Source: Streptomyces sp. CNH099
GTDB lineage: Bacteria > Actinomycetota > Actinomycetes > Streptomycetales > Streptomycetaceae
Assembly (NCBI GenBank): GCA_000514715.1
Contig: AZWL01000010.1
Span: 62,172 to 126,171 of the forward strand
DNA: 64,000 bases
Reading direction: 5' to 3'
This document shows positions 20,539 through 27,826 of this stretch, piece by piece. A program made the translations under genes and the position numbers. Numbering within the stretch: the first letter of the stretch is position 1; every line of letters begins with the position of its first letter. The notes under the pieces are model-generated. The model was not told the DNA's origin. It saw nothing but the letters and a program-made list of their open reading frames with translations, and ran no database searches.

Positions 20539-21152
20539 ACCGGTGCGGACGCCGTCGGGGAAGCGCCGGATGCACCAGATGAAGCCGAATCGGGGGCGGC
20601 GGGCGCGGGCGCGGCGGCGGACTCCGCGCCGGGCGCACCGGGCGGGGCGGGCGGTTCGGCCGAGCGTGCACCGGGCTGCCAGGTGAGCGTGACCGACAGC
20701 TGCGCGGCCGTCTGCGCGTCGGCCAGCAGTGCGACCGCCTTCCCGGCCCCCGCCGAGATCTCGACCCCGAACGTCACGCTCACCGCGTGCGGCGCGGCGG
20801 CGGCGGTCGCCGCCCGTACGGAGGCGGCCACCCCGCCGACGAGCGGCCCGAGCCCGGCGAGCCGGGAGGTCAGCCGGCCCCAGTCGGCGACGTCCTCCAG
20901 CTCGTCGTCGTCCGCCGCCGAAGCGCCGTACGGGCCGGCGTCCCGTACGTCATCCGGCTCGTCGCCCGGTACGGCCTCCGGCCCGTCGCCCGGTACGGCG
21001 TCGAGGCCGGCGTCCTCCCGGGCGCCCCCGGGCGCCGGAACCCCCGGCCCCGCCCGCGTCCCCCGCGCGACGCGCTCGTCGAGCGGTGTCGCCCGGACCC
21101 ACACCTCGGTGCCGTCCGGCAGCGTCACGCGCTGCGGCAGGCTGCTGCTCAT
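20535..21152 (-). CDS. CU044_2847/Trypco1 (trypsin-co-occurring domain 1) protein
   Basis: A 205-residue protein. The N-terminus (VTLPDGTEVWVRA) and the segment SVTFGVEISAGAGKAVALLA at about 130-149, followed by LSVTLTW, define the Trypco1 domain known to accompany trypsin-like conflict effectors. The middle and C-terminus are disordered and rich in Ala, Pro, Gly and Asp. The ATG at 21152 has GGGGGA upstream. It is translationally coupled to the protease and is likely the first gene of the cluster. It may regulate or recruit the protease; this is inferred. Confidence 0.8.
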   Translation of the reverse strand: MSSSLPQRVTLPDGTEVWVRATPLDERVARGTRAGPGVPAPGGAREDAGLDAVPGDGPEAVPGDEPDDVRDAGPYGASAADDDELEDVADWGRLTSRLAGLGPLVGGVAASVRAATAAAAPHAVSVTFGVEISAGAGKAVALLADAQTAAQLSVTLTWQPGARSAEPPAPPGAPGAESAAAPAPAAPDSASSGASGASPTASAPV

Positions 21153-21309
21153 CCGATTCCCCCGACTACGCTGGGTGCCCAATGCACTGACATTAGTCCG
21201 CCGCCGGGCCGCCCCGCGACCACGCCTCTCCGCAACCCGGCCCCCGCCGGCCGGCCTCGGCCGTGAGCCATACTGAACCGGTCACTCCCCCCTTTCCGGA
21301 GCATCCACC

Positions 21310-21489
21310 ATGTATTTCACCGACCGCGGCATCGAGGAGCTGGAGAAGCGGCGCGGCGAGGAGGAGGTCACCTTCGAGTGGCTTGCCGAGCAGCTGCGCA
21401 CGTTCGTCGACCTGAACCCGGAGTTCGAGGTTCCGGTCGAGCGCCTGGCCACCTGGCTCGCCCGCCTCGACGACGAGGACGACGAGTAG
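21310..21489 (+). CDS. DUF6104 family small protein
   Basis: A 59-residue acidic, mostly helical protein starting MYFTDRGIEELEKR and ending in an acidic DDEDDE tail, typical of the streptomycete DUF6104 family. CCGGAG lies upstream of the ATG. It is monocistronic and divergent from the conflict-like cluster. Its function is unknown. Confidence 0.85.
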   Translation: MYFTDRGIEELEKRRGEEEVTFEWLAEQLRTFVDLNPEFEVPVERLATWLARLDDEDDE

Positions 21490-21496
21490 TCCGCGC

Positions 21497-21544
21497 TTGA
21501 CTTCCGCGCGCCGCGATATATCGTGTCTTGCAGATACGCGATAT
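21497..21544 (+). promoter_or_regulatory. Promoter and probable PadR operator for the DUF4097-padR operon
   Basis: TTGACT (21497-21502) and TATCGT (21519-21524) are spaced by 16 bp. The 10-bp palindrome CGATATATCG (21514-21523) overlaps the -10. CGCGATAT recurs as a direct repeat at 21512 and 21537. The downstream operon encodes a PadR regulator, so autorepression is likely. Confidence 0.55.
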
Positions 21545-21581
21545 GTTGCGTTGAGTGAGTCAGGGAGTCAGGAGGCCGTGG

Positions 21582-22496
21582 ATGTCGGTGCAGCTGGTGG
21601 CCGAACCCCAGACGCTCGCCTTCGAGGAGCCGGTCACGGCCCTGAAGGTGCGGATCGTCAACGGGGCCGTGCACGTCGTGGGGACGCATGATCCGGCGGG
21701 TGCGGCGCGTCTGGAGATCAGCGAGATCGAGGGCCCGCCGCTGCGCGTCTCCCTGGAGGACGGTGAGCTGACCGTCGCGTACGAGGACCTGCCCTGGCGC
21801 GGCTTCCTGAAGTGGCTCGACCGCAAGGGCTGGCGCCGCCGCGTCGTCGTCTCCCTCGCCGTGCCCGCCACCGCCCGCGTCGAGGTCGGCGTCGTCGGCG
21901 CCGACGCCGTCGTCTCCGGCATCGCCGGCCGTACGGACGTACGCGGAGTCAGCGGCGGCGCCACGCTCGTCGGCCTCTCCGGCCCGGTCCGCGCGGACAC
22001 CGTCTCGGGGGAGCTGGAGGCCCAGGCGGTGGAGGGCGACCTGCGCTACAACTCCGTCACCGGCCCTCTCACCCTCATCGACGGCGCCGGCGGAAGCGTG
22101 CAGGCCGACACCGTCAGCGGCGACATGATCATCGACCTCTCCCCCGCGGCCCGCGCCGCGGACGTCCGCGTCAACACGGTGTCCGGCGAGATCGCCCTGC
22201 GGCTGCCCGAGGGCCCGGACGTCGAGGTGCACGCGAGCACGACGAGCGGCGCGGTCTCCAACGCGTTCGAGGCGCTGAACGTCGGCGGCCAGTGGGGCGC
22301 GAAGTCCGTCGACGGCCGCCTGGGCGCGGGCAAGGGCACGCTGCGCGCGACCACGGTCTCCGGCTCCCTGGCCCTGCTCCGCCGCCCCCCGGGCGTGGAC
22401 GAGGACCCGGAAGACCAGGAACCGGAGGACGCGCCGCCGGGCGGCGCGCCCGGCCCGCGCGACGCGACCGGACCGGCAGACAAGAAGGTGCTCTGA
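21582..22496 (+). CDS. DUF4097-family beta-strand repeat protein
   Basis: A 304-residue protein built of short repeated beta strands (recurring DTVSGE, NSVTGP and TTVSGS units, about 130-275), the DUF4097 right-handed beta-repeat pattern. No signal peptide or membrane segment is visible, and the C-terminus is Pro/Asp-rich. The ATG at 21582 follows GGAGG; the open frame starts nine codons earlier without such a site. It is one base away from padR, a common pairing in which these proteins are thought to respond to envelope stress. The molecular role is unknown. Confidence 0.85.
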   Translation: MSVQLVAEPQTLAFEEPVTALKVRIVNGAVHVVGTHDPAGAARLEISEIEGPPLRVSLEDGELTVAYEDLPWRGFLKWLDRKGWRRRVVVSLAVPATARVEVGVVGADAVVSGIAGRTDVRGVSGGATLVGLSGPVRADTVSGELEAQAVEGDLRYNSVTGPLTLIDGAGGSVQADTVSGDMIIDLSPAARAADVRVNTVSGEIALRLPEGPDVEVHASTTSGAVSNAFEALNVGGQWGAKSVDGRLGAGKGTLRATTVSGSLALLRRPPGVDEDPEDQEPEDAPPGGAPGPRDATGPADKKVL

Positions 22497-22497
22497 C

Positions 22498-23634
22498 ATG
22501 CCCCCCGTCTTCGCCCACGGCCGCCTCCGGCTCTACCTGCTGAAGCTGCTCGACGAGGCCCCCCGCCACGGCTACGAGGTGATCCGCCTCCTCGAAGAGC
22601 GCTTCCAGGGCCTGTACGCGCCCTCCGCCGGCACCGTCTACCCGCGCCTCGCCAAGCTGGAGACCGAGGGCCTGGTCACGCACACCTCCGAGGGCGGCCG
22701 CAAGGTCTACGCGATCACCGACGCCGGCCGCGCCGAACTGGCCGCCCGCCAGGCGGAGCTGGCCGAGCTGGAGCTGGAGATCCGCGAGTCCGTCGCCGAG
22801 CTGGCCGCCGAGATACAGGCCGACGTCAGCGGCACCGCCAGCGACCTGCGCCGCGAGGTGCGGCAGGCCGCCAGGGAGGCCCGCACGTCGGGCGGCTCCC
22901 GCGGCGGGCCGGGCGGGACGGGCGCCGGTGCCGGTGCCGGTGCCGGTGCCGCAGACAAGGAGTCGTGGCGGCAGGCGAAGGAAGAGTTCAAGCGGGCGAA
23001 GCAGGAGTTCAAGGAGCAGGCCAGGCGCGCGAAGGACGAGACGCGGCGGGCCCGGCAGGACGCGGAGCAGGCGCGCCGGTACGCGCGGGAGACGCAGGAG
23101 CAGGTGCGCAGCGAGGCGGAGCGGATCGCGCGGCAGGTGCAGGAGCAGGTGCAGGCGAAGGTCCGTACGGGCGACTGGCAGAGCGGCCTGATGGACGGGC
23201 TGGCGGAGCTGACGCGGGAGCTGGGGAACCTGGGCGGCTTCGGGGGCCGCGGTACGGGCCCGGCGCCGGCCCCGGACACGCCGGCCGACAAGGTGGCCGA
23301 CGCGGCGGCCCCGACACCCCCCGCGGGGGCGCAGACCGGCACGCCCGGCGGAAACACCGCGATGGGCGGCATCTCGACGCCCTGGCCGCCGTTCGTCAAG
23401 CCCGACCCGGCCGACACCCCGGAGTGGGCCGAGGACGACACCCCGGAGGACGCCACCCCCGCCGAGCTGGCCCGCGAACTGGAGCGCCTGCTCGACCGGT
23501 TCCGCGACGACGTCCGCGACGCCGCCCGCGACAACGGCGTCACCCCGGACCAGCTCCGCGAGGCCCGCCGCCACCTCTCCACCGCGGCGGCCCACCTCGC
23601 CGCGCTGCTGCGCGGGGGCGGCGCGTCCGGCTGA
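22498..23634 (+). CDS. PadR-family transcriptional regulator with long coiled-coil extension
   Basis: A 378-residue protein, much longer than the usual 110-190. Residues 1-90 are the PadR winged helix (LYLLKLLDEAPRHGYEVI, SAGTVYPRLAKLETEGLV). A long charged helix follows (about 85-230), rich in Glu, Arg, Lys and Gln and probably coiled-coil. It is interrupted by a Gly/Ala linker encoded by hexanucleotide repeats at 22921-22951. A Pro-rich stretch and a helical C-terminus complete it. It likely represses its own operon through the repeats at 21512-21544. Confidence 0.88.
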   Translation: MPPVFAHGRLRLYLLKLLDEAPRHGYEVIRLLEERFQGLYAPSAGTVYPRLAKLETEGLVTHTSEGGRKVYAITDAGRAELAARQAELAELELEIRESVAELAAEIQADVSGTASDLRREVRQAAREARTSGGSRGGPGGTGAGAGAGAGAADKESWRQAKEEFKRAKQEFKEQARRAKDETRRARQDAEQARRYARETQEQVRSEAERIARQVQEQVQAKVRTGDWQSGLMDGLAELTRELGNLGGFGGRGTGPAPAPDTPADKVADAAAPTPPAGAQTGTPGGNTAMGGISTPWPPFVKPDPADTPEWAEDDTPEDATPAELARELERLLDRFRDDVRDAARDNGVTPDQLREARRHLSTAAAHLAALLRGGGASG

Positions 23635-23676
23635 ACTCCGGGCCGGCGCCGACATCTTGAAATGTACGCGGTGAGT

Positions 23677-23707
23677 GTGCGAGAAAGGTCTGGACCTTTG
23701 CTCGCAC
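23677..23707. promoter_or_regulatory. 31-bp palindrome upstream of the lipoprotein gene, DasR-like core
   Basis: The inner arms AAAGGTC/GACCTTT (23684-23699) are flanked by GTGCGAG and CTCGCAC, giving arms of about 14 bp with one unpaired G. The core GGTCTGGACC resembles the dre site GGTCTAGACC bound by DasR. It could also act as an RNA hairpin because it ends 16 bp before the start. Confidence 0.5.
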
Positions 23708-23723
23708 GATGAGAGGCGTCCCA

Positions 23724-24719
23724 GTGAGGCCCACCCCCACGCGCGCCGCGCTGAGCACCGCCGCCGCCTGCCTCCTCGCCCTGACCGCGACCTCCTGCAG
23801 CTCGGACAGCGGTGCCGCCGAACCACCGGACACGCCCACCGTGCCGACCGGAGTCACCGTCTACACCAGCAGTTCCACGTCCGTGCACGTGATGTGGAAC
23901 AAGGCGGCCGAGTCGGAGAAGGTGCGGCGGTACGAGGTGTACCGCAACGGCACCAGGGTCGAGAACGTACCGGCGGCGAAGCACATGATCGACATCACCG
24001 GCCTCAAGCCGTCGTCCGAGTACACCTTCGCCGTACGGGCCCGGGACGCCGACGGCAGACTCTCCGGTCCGGGCCGGGCCGCCCCGGTCACCACCCCGTC
24101 CGCGGACGCCGACGACGACGAGCCGCCCACCCGGCCGGCCGGCCTCAAGGCACGTGCGGACGGCCCCCGCTCGGCCACCCTCACCTGGACGAAGGCCGAG
24201 GACGACAACGGGGTCACGGCCTACGACATCTACCAGGAGGGCACCAAGATCCACAGCGCGGGCGGCACGGAGACCACCGCCGCCGTCACCACCCTCCGCC
24301 CCGGCACCCGCTACACCTTCACCGTCAAGGCCCGCGACGCCGCCGACAACTCCGGCCCGGAGAGCCCGCCGGCCACCGTCACGACGAAGCCGGAACCCGA
24401 GGGCCAGGCCCGCGCGGAGGTCCCGACGGACCTCCAGGCGACCGCGCGCAAGCAGGCCGGCGCCTGGAGCCTCGACCTGGTGTGGAACGCCCCGAAGGCG
24501 GGCGGCGACATCACGGAGTACGAGGTGTACGTGGACGGCGGGTTCGGCTCGAAGCTGGTGCTGGGCGAGTCGGCGCCGAAGGAGACGGGCCGGATCAACC
24601 TGCCGCTGAAGGAGAAGGGGACGGGGGCGGGCACGTACGCGGTGAAGGTGCGGGCGAAGCTCCCGGACGGGAAGTGGGGCCCGTTCACGAAGGAAATCGA
24701 GGTCGAGGCGGGCGGCTAG
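23724..24719 (+). CDS. Secreted lipoprotein with three fibronectin type III domains
   Basis: A 331-residue lipoprotein. The signal peptide ends in the lipobox TATSC with acylated C25. Three fibronectin type III modules follow, at about 40-125, 135-225 and 235-330, each with the PTGVTV.../YEVYRNG/YTFAVRARD pattern. The GTG at 23724 is chosen because GAGAGG precedes it; the ATG at 23709 lacks a site and overlaps the palindrome. There is no catalytic domain, so a binding or adhesive role on the cell surface is inferred. FnIII modules are frequent in streptomycete polysaccharide-degrading enzymes. Confidence 0.87.
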   Translation: MRPTPTRAALSTAAACLLALTATSCSSDSGAAEPPDTPTVPTGVTVYTSSSTSVHVMWNKAAESEKVRRYEVYRNGTRVENVPAAKHMIDITGLKPSSEYTFAVRARDADGRLSGPGRAAPVTTPSADADDDEPPTRPAGLKARADGPRSATLTWTKAEDDNGVTAYDIYQEGTKIHSAGGTETTAAVTTLRPGTRYTFTVKARDAADNSGPESPPATVTTKPEPEGQARAEVPTDLQATARKQAGAWSLDLVWNAPKAGGDITEYEVYVDGGFGSKLVLGESAPKETGRINLPLKEKGTGAGTYAVKVRAKLPDGKWGPFTKEIEVEAGG

Positions 24720-24726
24720 GGCCGGG

Positions 24727-25356
24727 TCAGGCCGCGGTGCGGCGGACCAGCAGGACGTGGTCGGTGACCTCGGCGGTACGCCCGCCCGGTCCGGTCGCGA
24801 TCCGGCGGGGCGCGTCAGCCCGTTCGACCGTCCAGGTCGCCGGGCCCAGGTCGATGTCCGCGGCGACCTCCCGCGGGGTCGGGTACCGGACGTCGGGATC
24901 CTGGTTCCACGACCACGGCGCGGTCGAGCCGTGGTCGACGACCAGCAGCCGCCCGCCCGGGCGCAGCGCGTGCGCCGCCGCGCGCAGGACGGCCGCCCTG
25001 TCCATGTCGAAGGGGGTGTGCAGGTAGTGGGCGCAGACTACGTCGAACGTGCCTCGCTGGAAGGTCCCGCGCAGGTCGTGCCGCTCGGCGACGACCCGGT
25101 CGCCCAGGCCGTGTGAGCGGGCGAGGCCGGCGAGCCGCTCGACCGCCACGGCCGAGACGTCGACGGCGGTGACGTGCCACCCCCGGCGGGCGAGCCACAG
25201 TGCGTCGCCGCCGTCGCCGCATCCGAGGTCCAACGCGTCGCCGGGCGGCAGGTCCGCGAGCGTCTCGGTGAGTCGTGCGTTCGGCCGCGGGTCGGTGGCC
25301 GCCGGTCGGGCGGCGTAGACGTCGTCCCAGAACGTGCTCATGTCGGTGCTGCTCAT
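24727..25356 (-). CDS. Class I SAM-dependent methyltransferase
   Basis: A 209-residue cytosolic methyltransferase with motif I DLGCGDGGDA at about 43-52, motif II AVDVS and a FDVVCAHYLHTPF catalytic-strand region, closest to the TehB/thiopurine S-methyltransferase-like group. The ATG at 25356 follows GGAG; a TTG one codon upstream is not needed. It is divergent from an XRE-cupin regulator, a pairing often seen in Streptomyces, so that regulator probably controls it. The substrate is unknown. Confidence 0.85.
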   Translation of the reverse strand: MSSTDMSTFWDDVYAARPAATDPRPNARLTETLADLPPGDALDLGCGDGGDALWLARRGWHVTAVDVSAVAVERLAGLARSHGLGDRVVAERHDLRGTFQRGTFDVVCAHYLHTPFDMDRAAVLRAAAHALRPGGRLLVVDHGSTAPWSWNQDPDVRYPTPREVAADIDLGPATWTVERADAPRRIATGPGGRTAEVTDHVLLVRRTAA

Positions 25357-25371
25357 CAACGCTCCTTCACT

Positions 25372-25407
25372 CGGTTCACCGGGTTCACCGGGTTCACCCG
25401 GTTCACG
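25372..25407. repeat. Four tandem 9-bp repeats between divergent genes
   Basis: Four copies of (C/G)GGTTCACC are head to tail, the last ending in G. The unit core GTTCACC equals the core of PhoP boxes, but those repeat every 11 bp. The array sits 16 bp upstream of the methyltransferase start. Confidence 0.7.
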
Positions 25408-25452
25408 AGGACGCGCTCAGTCTTGCCACTCCCGTCACGGTCCGGCACGGAT

Positions 25453-25471
25453 TCTTGCGGTTCTGGCAAGA
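25453..25471. promoter_or_regulatory. Inverted repeat at the XRE-cupin gene start, candidate autoregulatory operator
   Basis: TCTTGC and GCAAGA are separated by 7 bp and overlap a CAAGAT -10-like hexamer (25467-25472) that ends 7 bp before the GTG. A further TCTTGCCA lies near 25424. Repression of both divergent genes is plausible. Confidence 0.45.
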
Positions 25472-25478
25472 TGGGCTC

Positions 25479-26072
25479 GTGGACGGCGAAACGGAAGACG
25501 TGCTCGACGCGGTGGGACAGCGCCTGCGTGCGCTGCGCCGCGACCGGGGGATCACCCTCGCCGACCTCGCGGCGACGACCGGGGTGTCGCAAAGCACGCT
25601 GTCCCGGCTGGAAAGCGGGCAGCGCCGGGCGACCCTGGAGTTGCTGCTGCCGCTGGCCCGTACCTACGACGTTCCGTTGGACGACCTCGTCGGTGCCCCG
25701 CGCACGGGCGACCCCCGGATCCACCTGAAGCCGATCCGGCGGTTTGGGATGATCTTCGTTCCGCTGTCCCGGCGGCCGGGCGGCACCCAGTCGTTCAAGA
25801 TGATCATTCCCGCCCGGCCGGAACCGCTCGAACCGACCCCGCAGACCCACGAAGGCTTCGAATGGCTGTACGTACTCAACGGTTGCCTGCGGCTGGTGCT
25901 CGGCGAGCGTGACCTGACGTTGTCGGCCGGTGAGGCAGCCGAATTCGACACCTCCTTGCCGCACTGGCTGGGCAGTGCGGACGGCGGCGTGGTCGAGCTG
26001 CTCATCCTCTTCGACGTGCAAGGGGCCCGCGCGCACATGCGCGCGAGCCCTTCCGGCCGCTCCACCGTCTGA
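25479..26072 (+). CDS. XRE-family regulator with C-terminal cupin domain
   Basis: A 197-residue regulator. Residues 8-65 are a helix-turn-helix of the XRE type (LRALRRDRGITLADLAATTGV, LSRLESGQR). A cupin sensor domain covers about 105-190 (HEGFEWLYVLNG, AAEFDTSLPHWLG). The GTG at 25479 is the only start that avoids a long poorly coding upstream stretch, and there is no Shine-Dalgarno site. The spacing from the CAAGAT hexamer suggests a leaderless mRNA. It probably controls the divergent methyltransferase. Confidence 0.88.
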   Translation: MDGETEDVLDAVGQRLRALRRDRGITLADLAATTGVSQSTLSRLESGQRRATLELLLPLARTYDVPLDDLVGAPRTGDPRIHLKPIRRFGMIFVPLSRRPGGTQSFKMIIPARPEPLEPTPQTHEGFEWLYVLNGCLRLVLGERDLTLSAGEAAEFDTSLPHWLGSADGGVVELLILFDVQGARAHMRASPSGRSTV

Positions 26073-26074
26073 GC

Positions 26075-26611
26075 GTCGTCACGCACCTGTGGAGTTCGCG
26101 CCACATCGACGGCCAGACCGAAGCCCTCCTCCACATCACCCACGCCCGCGCCTACGCAGCCACCACCGAGCACCCGTCAGCCGCACGCGCCCTGCTCGCC
26201 GCCGAAGACGCCCTCCTACGAGACGACGGCCCCCAGCCCAGCTACTCCCGCGTCAGCGGCCCCGCCGCCGGCACCGTGGCCAGCCACACCGCCCGCACCC
26301 TGACCGACCTCGCCGACCACATCGGCACCGAACAGCAGCATCGAGACGCCCTCACCCGCTGGGACCCGGAGAAGTACAAGCGCGTCCACGCCCTCACGCA
26401 CGCCGACCTCGGCGACAGCCTCGCCGCCCAGGCCCGCGCCGATGAGGCCGTCGCCGCCTGGACCCAGGCCCTGGTCCTCATGGAGGGCATGACCTCCGAC
26501 CGCACCCGCAAGGCGATCACCTCAATCCGCTCCACGCTCGCGGTCTACCAGCGCCGCCGCGTTCCCGGTGCCGCCGATCTCGCTCGCCGCGCCCGCCAGG
26601 CCCTCGCCTAA
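26075..26611 (+). pseudogene. 5'-truncated TPR-type regulator remnant
   Basis: An open frame begins immediately after the XRE-cupin stop and encodes about 178 residues without a plausible start at its head. It reads like the C-terminal helical half of a streptomycete helix-turn-helix/TPR regulator (LLHITHARAYAAT, RALLAAEDALL, HALTHADLGDSLAAQARADEA). The helix-turn-helix half is missing. A shorter product from the GTG at 26276 is possible. Loss of the 5' part probably accompanied arrival of the methyltransferase/XRE-cupin pair. Confidence 0.6.
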
Positions 26612-26645
26612 CATGCCCGACAACCCGCCCAACGAAGGGAACACC

Positions 26646-27143
26646 GTGGCCCAGCAGACCAACGGCCAGGCGATGGCCCTCACGCCGGCGCACGAATCGA
26701 TGACTCTGCTGGTCGCCGCCGTCATCGTCCACGACAAGGCCACCGACCGCGTCCTCCTCCTCCGGCGCAGCGAGAACGCGAAGTTCGCCCAGGGAATGTG
26801 GGACCTCCCCGTCGGCAAGAGCGAACCCGGCGAGCCCATCACCGAAACTGCGGTGCGCGAGCTCTACGAGGAGACGGGGCTCACCGTAAAGCCCGAGGCC
26901 CTCAAGGTCGCCCACATCATCCACGGTGCCTGGGGCGTCGAAGCGCCCAACGGCTTCCTCACGGTCGTGTTCGCCGCCCACGACTGGACAGGCGAACCCG
27001 AAAACCGCGAACCACGCAAGCACTCCCAGCTCCGCTGGGTCGACGCCAACGCCATCCCCGATGCCTTCGTGGACACCACAGCCAGCGCTCTCCACAAGTA
27101 CCTGTCGGGCGGGCACGCTGTATCTCTCGACGGGTGGACCTAG
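26646..27143 (+). CDS. NUDIX hydrolase
   Basis: A 165-residue NUDIX-fold pyrophosphohydrolase. The full NUDIX box starts with GKSEPGEP at about residue 59, runs through the REL segment and ends EETGL. The GTG at 26646 is favoured by GAAGGGA upstream; an ATG at 26613, right after the previous stop, is the alternative. Likely substrates are nucleoside diphosphate-linked or modified nucleotides, but nothing fixes the choice. Codon bias is slightly weaker than in core genes nearby. Confidence 0.88.
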   Translation: MAQQTNGQAMALTPAHESMTLLVAAVIVHDKATDRVLLLRRSENAKFAQGMWDLPVGKSEPGEPITETAVRELYEETGLTVKPEALKVAHIIHGAWGVEAPNGFLTVVFAAHDWTGEPENREPRKHSQLRWVDANAIPDAFVDTTASALHKYLSGGHAVSLDGWT

Positions 27144-27149
27144 TGTCTT

Positions 27150-27260
27150 GTGATCCTGATTGTGTTACTTCGAGTTGTGATTGACGAGTTTCTTCACGCT
27201 GGTCTGGACGAGTCGGACCTTGGCGAGGATCTCGTCGGCGGTAGCGGTCCAGGTGAGGGG
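27150..27260 (-). mobile_element. Probable 3' remnant of an IS630-type transposase gene
   Basis: On the minus strand this stretch encodes DPLTWTATADEILAKVR and ends KKLVNHNSK, which looks like the C-terminus of IS630-family transposases (PFxWTxTADEIL). Nothing upstream in the frame is transposase-like. The matching inverted repeat or TA duplication could not be verified. Recognition is from memory of the family. Confidence 0.5.
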
Positions 27261-27443
27261 ATCGCCCACCTCCTCGAAGACCTCGATGACGGTCAGCTGA
27301 CCCAAGCCGCCGAGGGAAGGCAGGCCGTTGATGACGGCGGGTATGCCGTCGGCGCCGATCCAGATCAGCTCCGCGCGGGCATCGTAGGACTCGTCGGCCT
27401 TGCCGTCGAGCTGCTGGACGAGTGTCTCGATGTGGGAGGTCAT
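27165..27443 (-). CDS. Chimeric ORF: HEAT-like N-terminus fused to a transposase tail
   Basis: A 92-residue product. Residues 1-60 (ARAELIWIGADGIPAVINGL, VIEVFEEVGDP) resemble HEAT-type repeats. Residues 61-92 match the IS630-type tail. The parent gene was probably longer and was cut by an insertion whose bulk was later lost. The ATG overlaps the stop of the CPCC gene (TCATGA), so it may still be translated by coupling. Function is doubtful. Confidence 0.55.
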   Translation of the reverse strand: MTSHIETLVQQLDGKADESYDARAELIWIGADGIPAVINGLPSLGGLGQLTVIEVFEEVGDPLTWTATADEILAKVRLVQTSVKKLVNHNSK

Positions 27444-27826
27444 GACGCGGAGTGGTCCCGGCGCCAGAAGGTGGGCAGCCACCAGCAGAGCACCGAGTGG
27501 TCGTCGGGCCACGGGGCGCGGTCCTCGGCCGCCCAGTCCTCGAAAGAGTCCTGGGTCGGATCGATGGGGCGCCAGGCGGGGTCGAGCGGCTCGTCCTCGG
27601 CCGGCGGGCGGACGAATCGGCGGCCGTACTCGTCGCAGGCGCCGAAGTCCTGGTAGTTCCGCTGGGCCTCGATCAAGGAGACCTTGTTCGCGCCGCCGCC
27701 CATGGTCGGCCAGCGGAGCTGGACCTCGTCGTCCTCCCAGAAGCAGACGGGACAGATCTCGTACGACCCAGGCATCTCGCCCAGCACGCGGTGCCCGCAG
27801 CACGGGCAGGGGTCGGAGTCGCTCAC
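27440..27826 (-). CDS. CPCC family cysteine-rich protein
   Basis: A 128-residue protein. The N-terminus has CPCCGHRV and CPVCFWEDD, the paired Cys motifs of the CPCC family, probably binding zinc. The rest is Trp- and Asp-rich (PAWRPIDPTQDSFEDWAAED). The GTG at 27826 has AGGAGA at ideal spacing. It forms an operon with the truncated HEAT-like gene. The function of the family is unknown. Confidence 0.85.
   Translation of the reverse strand: MSDSDPCPCCGHRVLGEMPGSYEICPVCFWEDDEVQLRWPTMGGGANKVSLIEAQRNYQDFGACDEYGRRFVRPPAEDEPLDPAWRPIDPTQDSFEDWAAEDRAPWPDDHSVLCWWLPTFWRRDHSAS

Noticed and set aside
13286..21276. Very long plus-strand open frames opposite the conflict-like cluster (over 1300 and 1600 codons).
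   Set aside because: They are antisense shadows caused by high GC at third codon positions. Their translations are low-complexity Arg/Ala/Pro/Gly, while the minus-strand genes have recognisable domains, triads and ribosome-binding sites.
25372..25407. Short tandem repeats considered as a CRISPR remnant.
   Set aside because: Units are 9 bp with no spacers and there are no cas genes nearby.
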